DNA from: Microbacterium paraoxydans
GTDB lineage: Bacteria > Actinomycetota > Actinomycetes > Actinomycetales > Microbacteriaceae
Assembly (NCBI RefSeq): GCF_018224615.1
Contig: NZ_JAGTUK010000002.1
Coordinates: 682,001 to 746,000, forward strand
Direction: 5' to 3'
DNA: 64,000 nt
Of the stretch, positions 40,414-48,985 are shown one piece after another. Every line of letters starts with the position of its first letter. The stretch's first letter is position 1. Position numbers and translations under genes: made by a program. The notes below the pieces were generated by a model, which worked only from the letters and a program-made list of their open reading frames with translations, was not told the origin of the DNA and ran no database searches.

Positions 40414-41076
40414 TCAACTCTTCGCGGTGGCCTTCGCGCCGCTCTTCGCGGTCTTCGCCGTCTTCGCGGTCTTCGCGGAGGGAGCATTGTCGCTCGCCGC
40501 CGCGTCTTCCGGGGTCTCCCCGGCGAACGCGTACTCGCCGGCGCGCAGTCGCTCCAGCAGGTCGAGCAGCCACTGCTTCTCGGCGGTGAGGCGCGCGGTG
40601 GAGAGGTCGAAGATCTCCCGCACGTACTTGGGCGTGGTCTCGGAGCGCAGCGTGTCCTGCACGTCGAAGCCGTTCTGCGTGATGATCGCGTCGCTCTTGA
40701 CGAGGCGATGCTCGAGCCCGGCGATCACCTCCTGCCGGCTGAGCACGAACATGAAGGAGGCCACGGTCATGATGGCCTGGGTGTCGAAGGCGGCCACGTT
40801 CCACAGGTTCTCGCGCAGCATGCGCTGCAGCTCCACCTCGCCCGCCGGAGTGATGCGGTAGGTGGTGCGCGCGGGGCGCTTGCCCTCGGTCTCGGTGCCG
40901 CTCTCGGCGATGTAGCCATCGACCTCGAGCGCCCGCAGGGCGTTGTAGATCGAACCCGGCTGGATGTGGGCCCACTCGTCCACGTGCCAGGTCATGAGCT
41001 CCCGCCGGAGGAAGTAGCCGTGCACGGGCTGGAACTGCTTCACGGCGCCGAGGACGACGAGGCGGGTGGTCGACAT
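40414..41076 (-). CDS. PadR-family regulator, probable repressor of the rca genes
   Basis: A 220-residue protein. A PadR winged helix fills residues 4-85 (LGAVKQFQPVHGYFLRREL; GSIYNALRALEVDGYI). A helical C-terminal part follows, then a Lys/Ala/Thr tail with AKT repeats. It lies between the two rca transcription units, which share the palindrome TAGTCAANNTTGACTA. ATG 41076 was preferred over ATG 41085 because TAGCAT (41089-41084) lies seven bases before it, a leaderless arrangement. Direct binding to the palindrome, and the effector, are inference. Confidence 0.8.
   Translation of the reverse strand: MSTTRLVVLGAVKQFQPVHGYFLRRELMTWHVDEWAHIQPGSIYNALRALEVDGYIAESGTETEGKRPARTTYRITPAGEVELQRMLRENLWNVAAFDTQAIMTVASFMFVLSRQEVIAGLEHRLVKSDAIITQNGFDVQDTLRSETTPKYVREIFDLSTARLTAEKQWLLDLLERLRAGEYAFAGETPEDAAASDNAPSAKTAKTAKTAKSGAKATAKS
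40443..40478 (-). repeat. Short tandem repeat encoding the AKT tail of the PadR protein
   Basis: Four near-identical 9-base units (CTTCGCGGT type) give a run of Ala-Lys-Thr near the protein's end. The copy number could vary between strains. Confidence 0.6.
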
Positions 41077-41112
41077 GACGTTCATGCTAACGGGGCGCTC
41101 CGCGGAATCCGG

Positions 41113-41163
41113 TTGTCCGAGCCGTCAAAAGTGCTTATGATTCAAACTAGTCAAAGTTGACTA
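41113..41163 (+). promoter_or_regulatory. Promoter and palindromic operator of rcaB-rcaA
   Basis: TTGTCC (41113-41118), an exact 17-base spacer and TATGAT (41136-41141) form a good promoter. Six bases later comes TAGTCAAAGTTGACTA (41148-41163), the second copy of the operator found at 35229. Confidence 0.8.
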
Positions 41164-41178
41164 ACGAAAGGACTTCGC

Positions 41179-41688
41179 ATGACGACCGCCGTGACCGACG
41201 CCCTGCCCAGGGACCGCGCCCTCCGTCGAGCCTTCTCGGTGTATCCGACCGGCGTCGTCGCGCTCGCCGCCGTGGTCGACGACCGCGCGGTCGGCATGGC
41301 CGTCAACTCCTTCACCTCGATCTCGCTCGAGCCCGCACTGGTCGCCGTCAGCGCCGCCCGCACCTCCAAGACCTGGCCCGTGCTGCGGGCCGTGCCCGAG
41401 CTGGGCATGAGCGTGCTCGCCGCCCACCACGAGCCGCTCAGCCGCTCGCTGTCCGCGCGGGAAGGCGACCGCTTCGGCGGCCACGCGTGGCAGCGCACCG
41501 AGGGCGGGGCGGTGCTCGTCGCCGACGCCGCCCTGTGGCTCACGTGCCGCCTGCACGGCACGTTCGACGGTGGCGATCACGAGATCGCGCTGTACGAGAT
41601 CGCCGACGTCACCCTGTTCGACGACGTCGAGCCGCTCGTGTTCCACCAGAGCCGCTATCGCGCGATCGCCGCCGCCGAGCCCGCGTGA
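41179..41688 (+). CDS. rcaB: Flavin reductase (RcaB-type)
   Basis: A 169-residue FMN-binding split-barrel protein of the HpaC/flavin reductase type. It has FSVYPTGVVALAAVVDD near residue 20, AVNSFTSISLEPALVAVSAAR near 42-62 and the ending FHQSRYRAI. It should supply reduced flavin to rcaE from NAD(P)H. ATG 41179 follows GAAAGGAC, and its stop overlaps the rcaA start by four bases. Confidence 0.87.
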   Translation: MTTAVTDALPRDRALRRAFSVYPTGVVALAAVVDDRAVGMAVNSFTSISLEPALVAVSAARTSKTWPVLRAVPELGMSVLAAHHEPLSRSLSAREGDRFGGHAWQRTEGGAVLVADAALWLTCRLHGTFDGGDHEIALYEIADVTLFDDVEPLVFHQSRYRAIAAAEPA

Positions 41689-42074
41689 GCGCACCCCTCC
41701 GCACGGTCGCCGGGCGGGTCGTGCGCGGCGACGGCCGTGGCCGCGGGCTGGGCTTCCCCACCGCCAACCTCGCCGTCGACGCCGCCGACCTCCCCGCCGA
41801 CGGCATCTACGCCGCCCGTGTGCGCATCGACCACGAGGCCGCCCGGCGCCCGGCGACCGTGAGCATCGGCGCGAACCCCACGTTCGACGGCGACCGCGAG
41901 CGCCGCGTCGAGGTGCACCTGCACGATGCCGACCTCGACCTCTACGGCCACCGCCTGCACGTGGAGCTGCTCACGCTGCTGCGGCCGACGCTGTGCTTCG
42001 ACACCGTCGCGGAGCTGATCGCGCAGACCGCGGCCGATGTCGAGCACTGCCGCGCGGTGCTCGCCGCCGGCTGA
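41685..42074 (+). CDS. rcaA: Stand-alone riboflavin kinase (RcaA-type)
   Basis: A 129-residue protein corresponding to only the kinase half of the usual RibF enzyme. The motif GRGRGLGFPTANLAV near residue 15 and the YGHRLHVELLTLLRP segment near 90 are diagnostic. It converts riboflavin to FMN and lacks the FAD-synthetase domain. With rcaB it would make FMNH2 for the lyase. The start is GTG 41685. Confidence 0.88.
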   Translation: MSAPLRTVAGRVVRGDGRGRGLGFPTANLAVDAADLPADGIYAARVRIDHEAARRPATVSIGANPTFDGDRERRVEVHLHDADLDLYGHRLHVELLTLLRPTLCFDTVAELIAQTAADVEHCRAVLAAG

Positions 42075-42088
42075 ACGGGTGCGGTCGC

Positions 42089-43597
42089 TCAGTCCCTGGC
42101 GGTCTGCAGCAGCGCCCACAGTTCGGCGCGCGCGGGGAACGACGACAGGTCGACGCCGAGCACCGCACCGGCCTGGGCCACGCGCGAACGCAGGGTGTGC
42201 CGGTGGATGCCCAGTGCGGCGGCGGCCGGCTCCGCACGGGCGTCGTGCTCCAGCCACACCCGCAGCGTGTGCTCCAGCCCGGCCCCCAGCGCCGCGTCCT
42301 GCTCGCGCAGCGGGGCCAGCCGCGACTCCGCCACCAGCCGGGCCTCATCCGTCGCGAGCGCCGTGAGGATGTTCGCGCCCACCGTGTCGGCGTAGCGCAC
42401 GACCCCCGCCGCCCCCGGCTGCCGCAGCGCTGTCAGCGCCTGCGCGTGCGCACGGGAGAACACCGCGTAGCCCTCGGGCCCCGAGACCCCGAGGCGGATG
42501 CCGAAGCGCTCGGCCGCCTCGTCCAGCAGCCCCTCGTCGGCCGTGGACACGCACATCGTCAGCCCCTCGGGCGACTCCGCGAGGAACGACACCGTGCCGT
42601 GGTCGGCGCGCTGCCGCTCCCACCAGTCGACCAGGGCCCCGGCCGGGGCGTCCGCCGCGACGGCCACCACGATCGGCGCGGGCGGCAGGGCGCCGAGCAC
42701 GCGGCGGGCGAGCGCGGGGTCGTCGGCCAGCAGCGACTGCAGCAGCTGGGTATGCAGCCGGCGACGGCTCCTGGCGAGCTGCTCGCTCTGCTCCAGCGCG
42801 AGCCCGGCCATCGCGATCACCGAGGTCACGACCGACCGCGCCTCCGCGTCGAGCGCATCGGCGGCGACCGCGATCACCCCGCGCAGGTGTCCGCCGCGTC
42901 CCACCGTGAACAGCATGAAGGTGTGTGCGTCGATCGTGAGCGACTGCCCCGCCTCCAGCCCGCGGCCGAGGATCTCCAGCACCCGGTCGGCCAGCACGTC
43001 GCGCGTGGCGGTGTCGATCGCGTCGCGCGGATGGGCGTAGAGCAGGGCGCCGGCCGCGTCGTACATCCCCGCCCACACGTCGAGCCGGCGGGCGAGCTCC
43101 GCCACGATCGCATCGAGTCCGCGGGGGCGGAGGGCGGCGAGGGCCAGCGCGCGCTGGGTGTCGAGCGCCCACGAGCGACGCGCGTACGCCTGGGCGGCGA
43201 TCGCCTCGGAGTGTGCCCGGGCCACGGCGATGAAGGGGGTGCGGTAGGGCACCTCGAACAGAGGCATGCCGTGCGCGGCGCACGCGGCGACGAGCTCGTC
43301 GGGGATGCCCGAGCGGTGCACCTCGGTGCCGAAGCCGAGGCCGAGGACCCCGCGGTCGGCCAGGCGCCCCACGTAGGAGGGGATGTCGGCGGCGCCGTCG
43401 AACTGGGTGCCGGTGGTGAGCAGTGCCAGGTCTTCCGAGAGGAAGGGCGTCGGATCGGCGAGGTCGGACCCGTGCACCCACCGCAGCGGCCGGTCGAGCG
43501 CGCCGTCAGGCAGCTCGTCCTCGCCGGACACGAGCGCGAGGCCGAGGTCCCTCCGGTGCAGCAGGGACCGGAGCGTGGGGGTGTCGGTGGGGGCCAT
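42089..43597 (-). CDS. PucR-family transcriptional regulator of the putrescine/GABA genes
   Basis: A 502-residue protein. The N-terminal PucR sensory domain is at about residues 10-130 (GSDLADPTPFLSEDLALLTTG). A middle domain follows, then the C-terminal PucR-type helix-turn-helix (LEHTLRVWLEHDARAEPAAAALGIHRHTLRSRV) near 440-475. ATG 43597 is the first Met of the conserved part; reading further upstream runs antisense through gabT. It is divergent from gabT, suggesting activation by GABA or polyamines. Confidence 0.88.
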   Translation of the reverse strand: MAPTDTPTLRSLLHRRDLGLALVSGEDELPDGALDRPLRWVHGSDLADPTPFLSEDLALLTTGTQFDGAADIPSYVGRLADRGVLGLGFGTEVHRSGIPDELVAACAAHGMPLFEVPYRTPFIAVARAHSEAIAAQAYARRSWALDTQRALALAALRPRGLDAIVAELARRLDVWAGMYDAAGALLYAHPRDAIDTATRDVLADRVLEILGRGLEAGQSLTIDAHTFMLFTVGRGGHLRGVIAVAADALDAEARSVVTSVIAMAGLALEQSEQLARSRRRLHTQLLQSLLADDPALARRVLGALPPAPIVVAVAADAPAGALVDWWERQRADHGTVSFLAESPEGLTMCVSTADEGLLDEAAERFGIRLGVSGPEGYAVFSRAHAQALTALRQPGAAGVVRYADTVGANILTALATDEARLVAESRLAPLREQDAALGAGLEHTLRVWLEHDARAEPAAAALGIHRHTLRSRVAQAGAVLGVDLSSFPARAELWALLQTARD

Positions 43598-43612
43598 GAG
43601 CTTCCGAGGGGT

Positions 43613-43661
43613 GTACGAAGTGGCGAATCCGCTGCTCAGATTGTACAAGTCGGCGAATGCG
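43613..43661. promoter_or_regulatory. Two direct repeats between the PucR gene and gabT
   Basis: Related 19-base segments (43613-43631 and 43643-43661) share GTAC at the left and GGCGAAT in the middle, at a 30-base distance (three helical turns). They are candidate binding sites for the PucR-type regulator. Confidence 0.45.
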
Positions 43662-43680
43662 GGGGTCGCGATCGCGGTCG

Positions 43681-43686
43681 TACGCT
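43681..43686 (+). promoter_or_regulatory. -10 box of a probable leaderless gabT promoter
   Basis: TACGCT lies seven bases before ATG 43694, with no ribosome site between. Confidence 0.5.
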
Positions 43687-43693
43687 CGCGAAC

Positions 43694-45055
43694 ATGGCAC
43701 TCCTCGACACCGCAGCACCCGCAACCCCCCTCGGCGGCCCCGACCTCCCCCAGGAGCGTCGCCTCGTCACCGCCCTTCCCGGTCCCCGCTCGGCCGAGGT
43801 CCTCGCCCGCAAGGCCGACGCGGTCGCCGCCGGTGTCGGTCACACCGTGCCGGTCGCCGCCGTGGCCGCGGGCGGAGGCGTCGTCGTCGACGCCGACGGC
43901 AACTCGCTGATCGACCTCGGCTCCGGCATCGCCGTCACCACGGTCGGCAACGCGCACCCCAAGGTCGCCGCCGCCGTCGCCGCGCAGGCCGCGCAGTTCA
44001 CCCACACCTGCTTCATGATCTCGCCCTACGAGTCGTACGTGGGCGTGGCCGAGGCCCTCAACCGCGTCACCCCCGGCGACTTCGCCAAGAAGAGCGCCCT
44101 GTTCAACTCCGGCGCCGAGGCCGTCGAGAACGCGATCAAGATCGCCCGCAAGCACACCGGTCGCCAGGCGGTCGTGGCGTTCGACCACGGCTACCACGGG
44201 CGCACGAACCTCACGATGGCGCTCACGGCCAAGTCGATGCCGTACAAGAGCGGCTTCGGTCCGTTCGCGCCCGAGGTGTACCGCGCCCCCATGTCGTACC
44301 CGTTCCGCGACGGTCTCGCCGGTCCGGAGGCCGCGGCCCGCGTGATCCTGCAGCTGGAGAAGCAGATCGGCGCCGACAATCTCGCCGCCGTCATCATCGA
44401 GCCGATCCAGGGCGAGGGCGGCTTCATCGTCCCGGCCGAGGGCTTCCTCCCCGCGATCGTCGAGTGGTGCCGCGCGAACGGCGTCGTCTTCATCGCCGAC
44501 GAGGTGCAGACCGGCTTCGCCCGCACCGGCCACATGTTCGCGAGCGAGATCTTCGGCATCGAGCCCGACCTCATCACCACCGCCAAGGGCATCGCGGGCG
44601 GACTCCCGCTCGCCGCCGTGACCGGCCGCGCCGAGATCATGGACGCCTCGCACTCCGGCGGCCTCGGCGGCACATACGGCGGCAACCCGATCGCGTGCGC
44701 CGCCGCCCTCGCCGCGATCGACGTGTTCGAGAACGACGGCGTGATCGAGCGCGCCCGCGAGATCGGCGAGATCCTGATCGGTCGCCTCACCGCGATCCAG
44801 GCGGACGACCCGCGCGTCGGCGACGTCCGCGGGCACGGCGCGATGGTCGCGGCCGAGTTCGTCGACCCCGAGACCAAGGCGCCCGACGCCGCGCTCACCG
44901 CCGCCGTCGCGAAGGCCTGCATCGCGCAGGGCGTGATCGTGCTCACGTGCGGCACCTACGGCAACGTCATCCGCTTCCTGCCGCCGCTGTCGATCGGCGA
45001 CGAGCTGCTGAACGAGGGCCTCGACGTCGTCGCCCAGGCGCTCGCCTCGGCCTGA
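43694..45055 (+). CDS. gabT: 4-aminobutyrate aminotransferase
   Basis: Moves the amino group of GABA to 2-oxoglutarate, giving succinate semialdehyde. It is a 453-residue class III aminotransferase. NSGAEAVENAIKIARKHTGR binds PLP phosphate, and K298 in TTAKGIAGGLPLAAV is the PLP lysine. FIADEVQTGFARTG is the usual Asp motif. It is the first gene of the putrescine/GABA block. Confidence 0.94.
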   Translation: MALLDTAAPATPLGGPDLPQERRLVTALPGPRSAEVLARKADAVAAGVGHTVPVAAVAAGGGVVVDADGNSLIDLGSGIAVTTVGNAHPKVAAAVAAQAAQFTHTCFMISPYESYVGVAEALNRVTPGDFAKKSALFNSGAEAVENAIKIARKHTGRQAVVAFDHGYHGRTNLTMALTAKSMPYKSGFGPFAPEVYRAPMSYPFRDGLAGPEAAARVILQLEKQIGADNLAAVIIEPIQGEGGFIVPAEGFLPAIVEWCRANGVVFIADEVQTGFARTGHMFASEIFGIEPDLITTAKGIAGGLPLAAVTGRAEIMDASHSGGLGGTYGGNPIACAAALAAIDVFENDGVIERAREIGEILIGRLTAIQADDPRVGDVRGHGAMVAAEFVDPETKAPDAALTAAVAKACIAQGVIVLTCGTYGNVIRFLPPLSIGDELLNEGLDVVAQALASA

Positions 45056-45064
45056 CACCACTGT

Positions 45065-45106
45065 CCGGCCGCGTCCCCGGATCGGGGGATTTCGGGACGC
45101 GGCCGG
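45065..45106 (+). terminator. Terminator after gabT
   Basis: A stem of CCGGCCGCGTCCC/GGGACGCGGCCGG (one bulged base) around a 15-base loop. Confidence 0.65.
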
Positions 45107-45147
45107 TACTTCATCCCCCACATCCCCCGACGACGAAGGAGTTGCAG

Positions 45148-46530
45148 ATGGCTGAGATCACTCGCGACGTGCTGATCGTTGGTGCGGGAGCCGCAGGGCT
45201 CACGGCCGCCAACGATCTGCGCAAGGCCGGACTGTCGGTCGCCGTGCTGGAGGCCCGCGACCGCGTCGGCGGGCGGCTCTGGACCGACGTGATCGACGGC
45301 GCGATGCTCGAGATCGGCGGGCAGTGGGTGTCGCCGGACCAGGACGCGCTGAAGGACGCGATCGAGGAGCTGGGCCTCGAGACCTACAGCCGCTACCGCG
45401 AAGGCGACAGCGTGTACGTGGGCCCCGACGGAAAGGCGCAGCGCTTCACGGGCGAGATGTTCCCCGTGTCGCCCGAGACCGAGGCCGTGATCGCCCGCAT
45501 CACCGGCATCCTCGACGCCCTGGTGGCCGAGATCGACCCGGACAAGCCGTGGGAGCACCCGAACGCCGCCGAGTGGGACTCCATCTCGTGGGACGCGTGG
45601 CTGCGCTCGCAGACCGACGACGACGAGGCCGTGCGCAACCTGGCGTTCGCGACCGGATCGGCCATGCTCACCAAGCCCACCCACGCGTTCTCGCTGCTGC
45701 AGTCGCTGCTCATGGCGGCCTCGGCCGGCTCCTACTCGAACCTGGTCGACGCCGACTTCATCCTCGACAAGCGCGTGGTGGGCGGTCTCCAGCAGGTGCC
45801 GCTGCGCCTGGCCGAGCGCCTGGGGGAGGACGTGCTGCTGAACCAGCCCGTGCGCACGCTCGAGTGGTCCGACGCGGGAGTGGTCGCCACGACCGACGAG
45901 CTCACGGTGCGCGCCCGCTACGCGATCCTCGCGCACGCCCCGGTGCTCTACAGCCGCATCTCGTTCGTGCCGCCCCTGCCGCGGCGCCAGCACCAGCTGC
46001 ACCAGCACCTCTCGATGGGCTTCGTGATCAAGGTGCACGCCGTGTACGACCGCCCGTTCTGGCGCGAGCAGGGCCTCAGCGGCACGGCGTTCAGCCCGTA
46101 CGAGCTGTCGCACGAGGCGTACGACAACACCAACCACGGCGACGAGCGCGGCACCCTCGTCGGCTTCGTGTCCGACGCGAACGCCGACGGGGTGTTCGAG
46201 CTGTCGGCGGAGGAGCGCAAGGAGCGCATCCTCGAGTCGCTGTCGCACTACTACGGCCCCGAGGCCAAGAACCCGATCGTGTACTACGAGAGCGACTGGG
46301 GTTCGGAGGAGTGGACCAGGGGCGCCTACGCCGCGAGCTTCGACCTCGGCGGTCTGCACCGCTACGGTGCCGACCTGCGCACGCCCGTCGGCCCGATCCA
46401 CTTCGCGTGCAGCGACATGGCAGGCGCCGGGTACCAGCACGTCGACGGGGCGATCCGCATGGGTCACCTCGTGGCGTCGAACATCGTCGACGCCAGCCGC
46501 GACGCCGGCGCCTCCGAGAGCGGCAGCTGA
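45148..46530 (+). CDS. puo: Putrescine oxidase (flavin monoamine oxidase)
   Basis: Oxidises putrescine to 4-aminobutanal, ammonia and H2O2. It has 460 residues. The FAD motif VGAGAAGLTAANDL is near the start with EARDRVGGRLW after it. LEIGGQWVSPDQ, MHQH-type QLHQHLSMGFVIKVHAVY and DWGSEEWTRGAY match actinobacterial putrescine oxidases well. ATG 45148 has a weak GAAGGAGTTG site upstream. It is followed without gap by Usp and permease genes. Confidence 0.88.
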   Translation: MAEITRDVLIVGAGAAGLTAANDLRKAGLSVAVLEARDRVGGRLWTDVIDGAMLEIGGQWVSPDQDALKDAIEELGLETYSRYREGDSVYVGPDGKAQRFTGEMFPVSPETEAVIARITGILDALVAEIDPDKPWEHPNAAEWDSISWDAWLRSQTDDDEAVRNLAFATGSAMLTKPTHAFSLLQSLLMAASAGSYSNLVDADFILDKRVVGGLQQVPLRLAERLGEDVLLNQPVRTLEWSDAGVVATTDELTVRARYAILAHAPVLYSRISFVPPLPRRQHQLHQHLSMGFVIKVHAVYDRPFWREQGLSGTAFSPYELSHEAYDNTNHGDERGTLVGFVSDANADGVFELSAEERKERILESLSHYYGPEAKNPIVYYESDWGSEEWTRGAYAASFDLGGLHRYGADLRTPVGPIHFACSDMAGAGYQHVDGAIRMGHLVASNIVDASRDAGASESGS

Positions 46531-47414
46531 TGACCGGCTCGGTCGTCGTCGGGTACACGGCGACGGACGCGGGAGCGGACGCCGCAGCCCTGGGTGCCCG
46601 GCTGGCCCGCAGCATCGGCGCGACGCTGCACCTGGTGATCGTGCTGCCCACCGAGGGCACGCGCAGCGCGGCGGTCCCGCCCGAGCGCGCCTACGAGGAC
46701 GTGATCCGCACGCAGGCCAGGAAGTGGCTGCAGGACGCGGTCGTGCGGCTGCCGCAGGAACTCGTGCGCAGCGGTCATGTGCGCTTCTCCGAGTCGTTCG
46801 CGGAGGGGCTGATCGCGGCGGGCGAGGAGTTCGACGCGAGCGTGATCGTGATCGGCACGGCGGGCGGCGGACTCTTCGGGCGGCACCGCCTCGGCAGTGT
46901 CGCGTCCGAGCTGCTGCACTCCTCGCCGATCCCCGTGGCCCTCGCCCCGTCCGGGCTCGCGCAGCAGGACGACCACGTGCTCCCGCGCGTCACGGTCGCG
47001 GTCGGCACGCGTCCGGGCGCGGAGGGCGTGCTCGACCAGGCCGTCGCGCTCGCCGGGGCGGCCGAGGTGTCGCTGCGGCTGGTGTCGCTCGTGCCGTTCG
47101 ACGTGCCGCCGGGCCTGGACACGGGCGCGATCCGGCTGGCCGGCAGCGAGCACGCGCACCGGGTGCTCGCGGTCGCGGCCGAGCAGCTGCCGGACGGCCT
47201 GAGCGCCGTCGTCGAGGAGGCGCCGGGCGAGACGGTGGAAGACGCCGTCGCCGGTCTCTCCTGGCTCCCCGGCGAGGTCGTGCTGGTCGGCTCGAGCCGG
47301 CTCGCCCAGCCCCGCCGGCTCTTCCTGGGCTCCACGGCGGCGAAGATGCTGCACGAGCTGCCCGTCCCCATGATCGTCGTCCCGCGCACCCGCAACGAAG
47401 CAGGAGACCGCTGA
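46530..47414 (+). CDS. Universal stress protein with two UspA domains
   Basis: A 294-residue protein made of two Usp domains (residues about 1-140 and 150-290). The ATP-binding-type motif GTAGGGLFGRHRLGSVASELLHSSPIPV is in the first, and GSSRLAQPRRLFLGSTAAKMLHELPVPMIVV in the second. In polyamine/amine operons Usp proteins often accompany APC permeases and may regulate uptake. It is coupled by one-base overlaps on both sides. Confidence 0.87.
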   Translation: MTGSVVVGYTATDAGADAAALGARLARSIGATLHLVIVLPTEGTRSAAVPPERAYEDVIRTQARKWLQDAVVRLPQELVRSGHVRFSESFAEGLIAAGEEFDASVIVIGTAGGGLFGRHRLGSVASELLHSSPIPVALAPSGLAQQDDHVLPRVTVAVGTRPGAEGVLDQAVALAGAAEVSLRLVSLVPFDVPPGLDTGAIRLAGSEHAHRVLAVAAEQLPDGLSAVVEEAPGETVEDAVAGLSWLPGEVVLVGSSRLAQPRRLFLGSTAAKMLHELPVPMIVVPRTRNEAGDR

Positions 47415-48961
47415 TGAGCAGCACCAACCCGGCGACGGAACCCGCATCCGGCGTCACGACCGGCATCTCCACGAAGGGCCTGAGCGCCGGCACCGTCGGA
47501 CTGATCGGTGCCGTCGTGATCGGCATCTCGTGCATCGCCCCCGCCTATACCTTCACGGCCGCCGTCGGCCCGACCGCGTCGGAGGTGGGCGCGCAGATCC
47601 CGGCGATCATCCTCGTCGGCTTCATCCCGATGCTCCTGGTGGCGTTCGGCTACCGCGAGCTGAACAACCGCATGCCCGACTCCGGCACGTCCTTCACGTG
47701 GGCCGCCCGCGCGTTCGGCCCCTGGGTGGGCTGGATGGCGGGCTGGGGTCTGGTCGTGGCGACCATCCTGGTGCTGTCGAACCTCGCCGGCGTCGCGGTC
47801 GACTTCCTGTTCCTGCTGCTGTCGCAGATCACGGGCAACCCCGACATCGCCGATCTGGCCGGGGTCACGTGGATCAACATCGGCGTGTGCCTGCTGTTCA
47901 TGCTGGGCGCGACGTGGGTGTCGTACCGCGACATGCAGACCACGCAGAAGTTGCAGTACTGGCTCGTGGGCTTCCAGATCCTGGTGCTGGTGTTCTTCGC
48001 GATCGCCGCCATCACGCAGGCCGTGAGCGGCAACGGGTTCGACTACCAGCCGTTCGACCTCAACTGGTTCAACCCGTTCGCGATCTCGTCGTTCAGCGCC
48101 GTCGCGGCGGGGCTGTCGCTGTCGATCTTCATCTTCTGGGGCTGGGACGTCACCCTGACGATGAACGAGGAGACCAAGGACCCGGAGAAGACCCCCGGTC
48201 GCGCGGCGACCGTCACGGTGCTGACGATCGTGTCCCTGTACCTGCTGCTGGCGGTCGCGATGATCATGTTCGCGGGTGTCGGCACGGGCGAGCTCGGTCT
48301 CGGCAACGCCGACATCCAGGAGAACGTGTTCTTCCACCTGTCCGGGCCGATCCTCGGTCCGCTGGCGTTCCTCGTCTCGCTCGCGGTGCTCACCAGCTCC
48401 GCGTCGTCGCTGCAGTCGACGTTCGTCGGCCCGGCCCGCACGCTGCTCGCGATGGGGCACTACGGCGCGCTGCCGAAGTCGTTCGCGAAGGTGAGCCCGC
48501 GGTTCTTCACCCCCGGCTACGCCACGATCGTCTCGGCCATCGTCGCCTCGGCGTTCTACGCGGTCATGCGCGTGGTGAGCGAGGACACCCTGTGGGACAC
48601 GATCCTCACGCTCGGCATGATGATCTGCTTCTACTACGGCATCACCGCGTTCGCGTGCGTGTGGTACTTCCGCAAGCAGTGGTTCGACTCCACGCGCAAC
48701 TTCTTCTTCACGTTCCTGTTCCCGCTGGTGGGCGGCATCATCCTCGCGATCCTGTTCTTCACCACGCTGATCGACTCGATGGACCCGGCCTACGGCTCCG
48801 GGTCGGAGATCGGCGGCATCGGGATCGTCTTCATCCTCGGCATCCTGATCATCGTGGTCGGCGTCGTGGTGATGATCTGGAACGCGATCCGCCGCCCCGC
48901 GTTCTTCCGCGGACAGACCCTCAGCCTCGACGCCCCGGCGAGCCGGCGGCGTCGCGCCTAG
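47414..48961 (+). CDS. APC-family amine/amino-acid permease, probably for putrescine or GABA
   Basis: A 515-residue protein with 12 membrane segments. The N-terminal APC motif GLIGAVVIGISCIAPAYTFTAAVGPT is near residue 30 and FIFWGWDVTLTMNEETKDPEKTPGRA near 240. Its place between putrescine oxidase and the semialdehyde dehydrogenases points to uptake of putrescine. The exact substrate cannot be read from sequence. Confidence 0.88.
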   Translation: MSSTNPATEPASGVTTGISTKGLSAGTVGLIGAVVIGISCIAPAYTFTAAVGPTASEVGAQIPAIILVGFIPMLLVAFGYRELNNRMPDSGTSFTWAARAFGPWVGWMAGWGLVVATILVLSNLAGVAVDFLFLLLSQITGNPDIADLAGVTWINIGVCLLFMLGATWVSYRDMQTTQKLQYWLVGFQILVLVFFAIAAITQAVSGNGFDYQPFDLNWFNPFAISSFSAVAAGLSLSIFIFWGWDVTLTMNEETKDPEKTPGRAATVTVLTIVSLYLLLAVAMIMFAGVGTGELGLGNADIQENVFFHLSGPILGPLAFLVSLAVLTSSASSLQSTFVGPARTLLAMGHYGALPKSFAKVSPRFFTPGYATIVSAIVASAFYAVMRVVSEDTLWDTILTLGMMICFYYGITAFACVWYFRKQWFDSTRNFFFTFLFPLVGGIILAILFFTTLIDSMDPAYGSGSEIGGIGIVFILGILIIVVGVVVMIWNAIRRPAFFRGQTLSLDAPASRRRRA

Positions 48962-48985
48962 CCCCCACCCAGAGAAAGAGAACCC

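Noticed and set aside
37016..40975. A 1319-codon open frame on the minus strand through the rca region
   Set aside because: It is antisense to the transporter, rcaE and rcaD, is rich in Arg, His and Gly as expected from high-GC shadow frames, and has no recognisable domain.
43598..45121. N-terminal extension of the PucR-type protein
   Set aside because: The extra 500 codons run antisense through gabT; the conserved PucR sensory domain begins right after ATG 43597.
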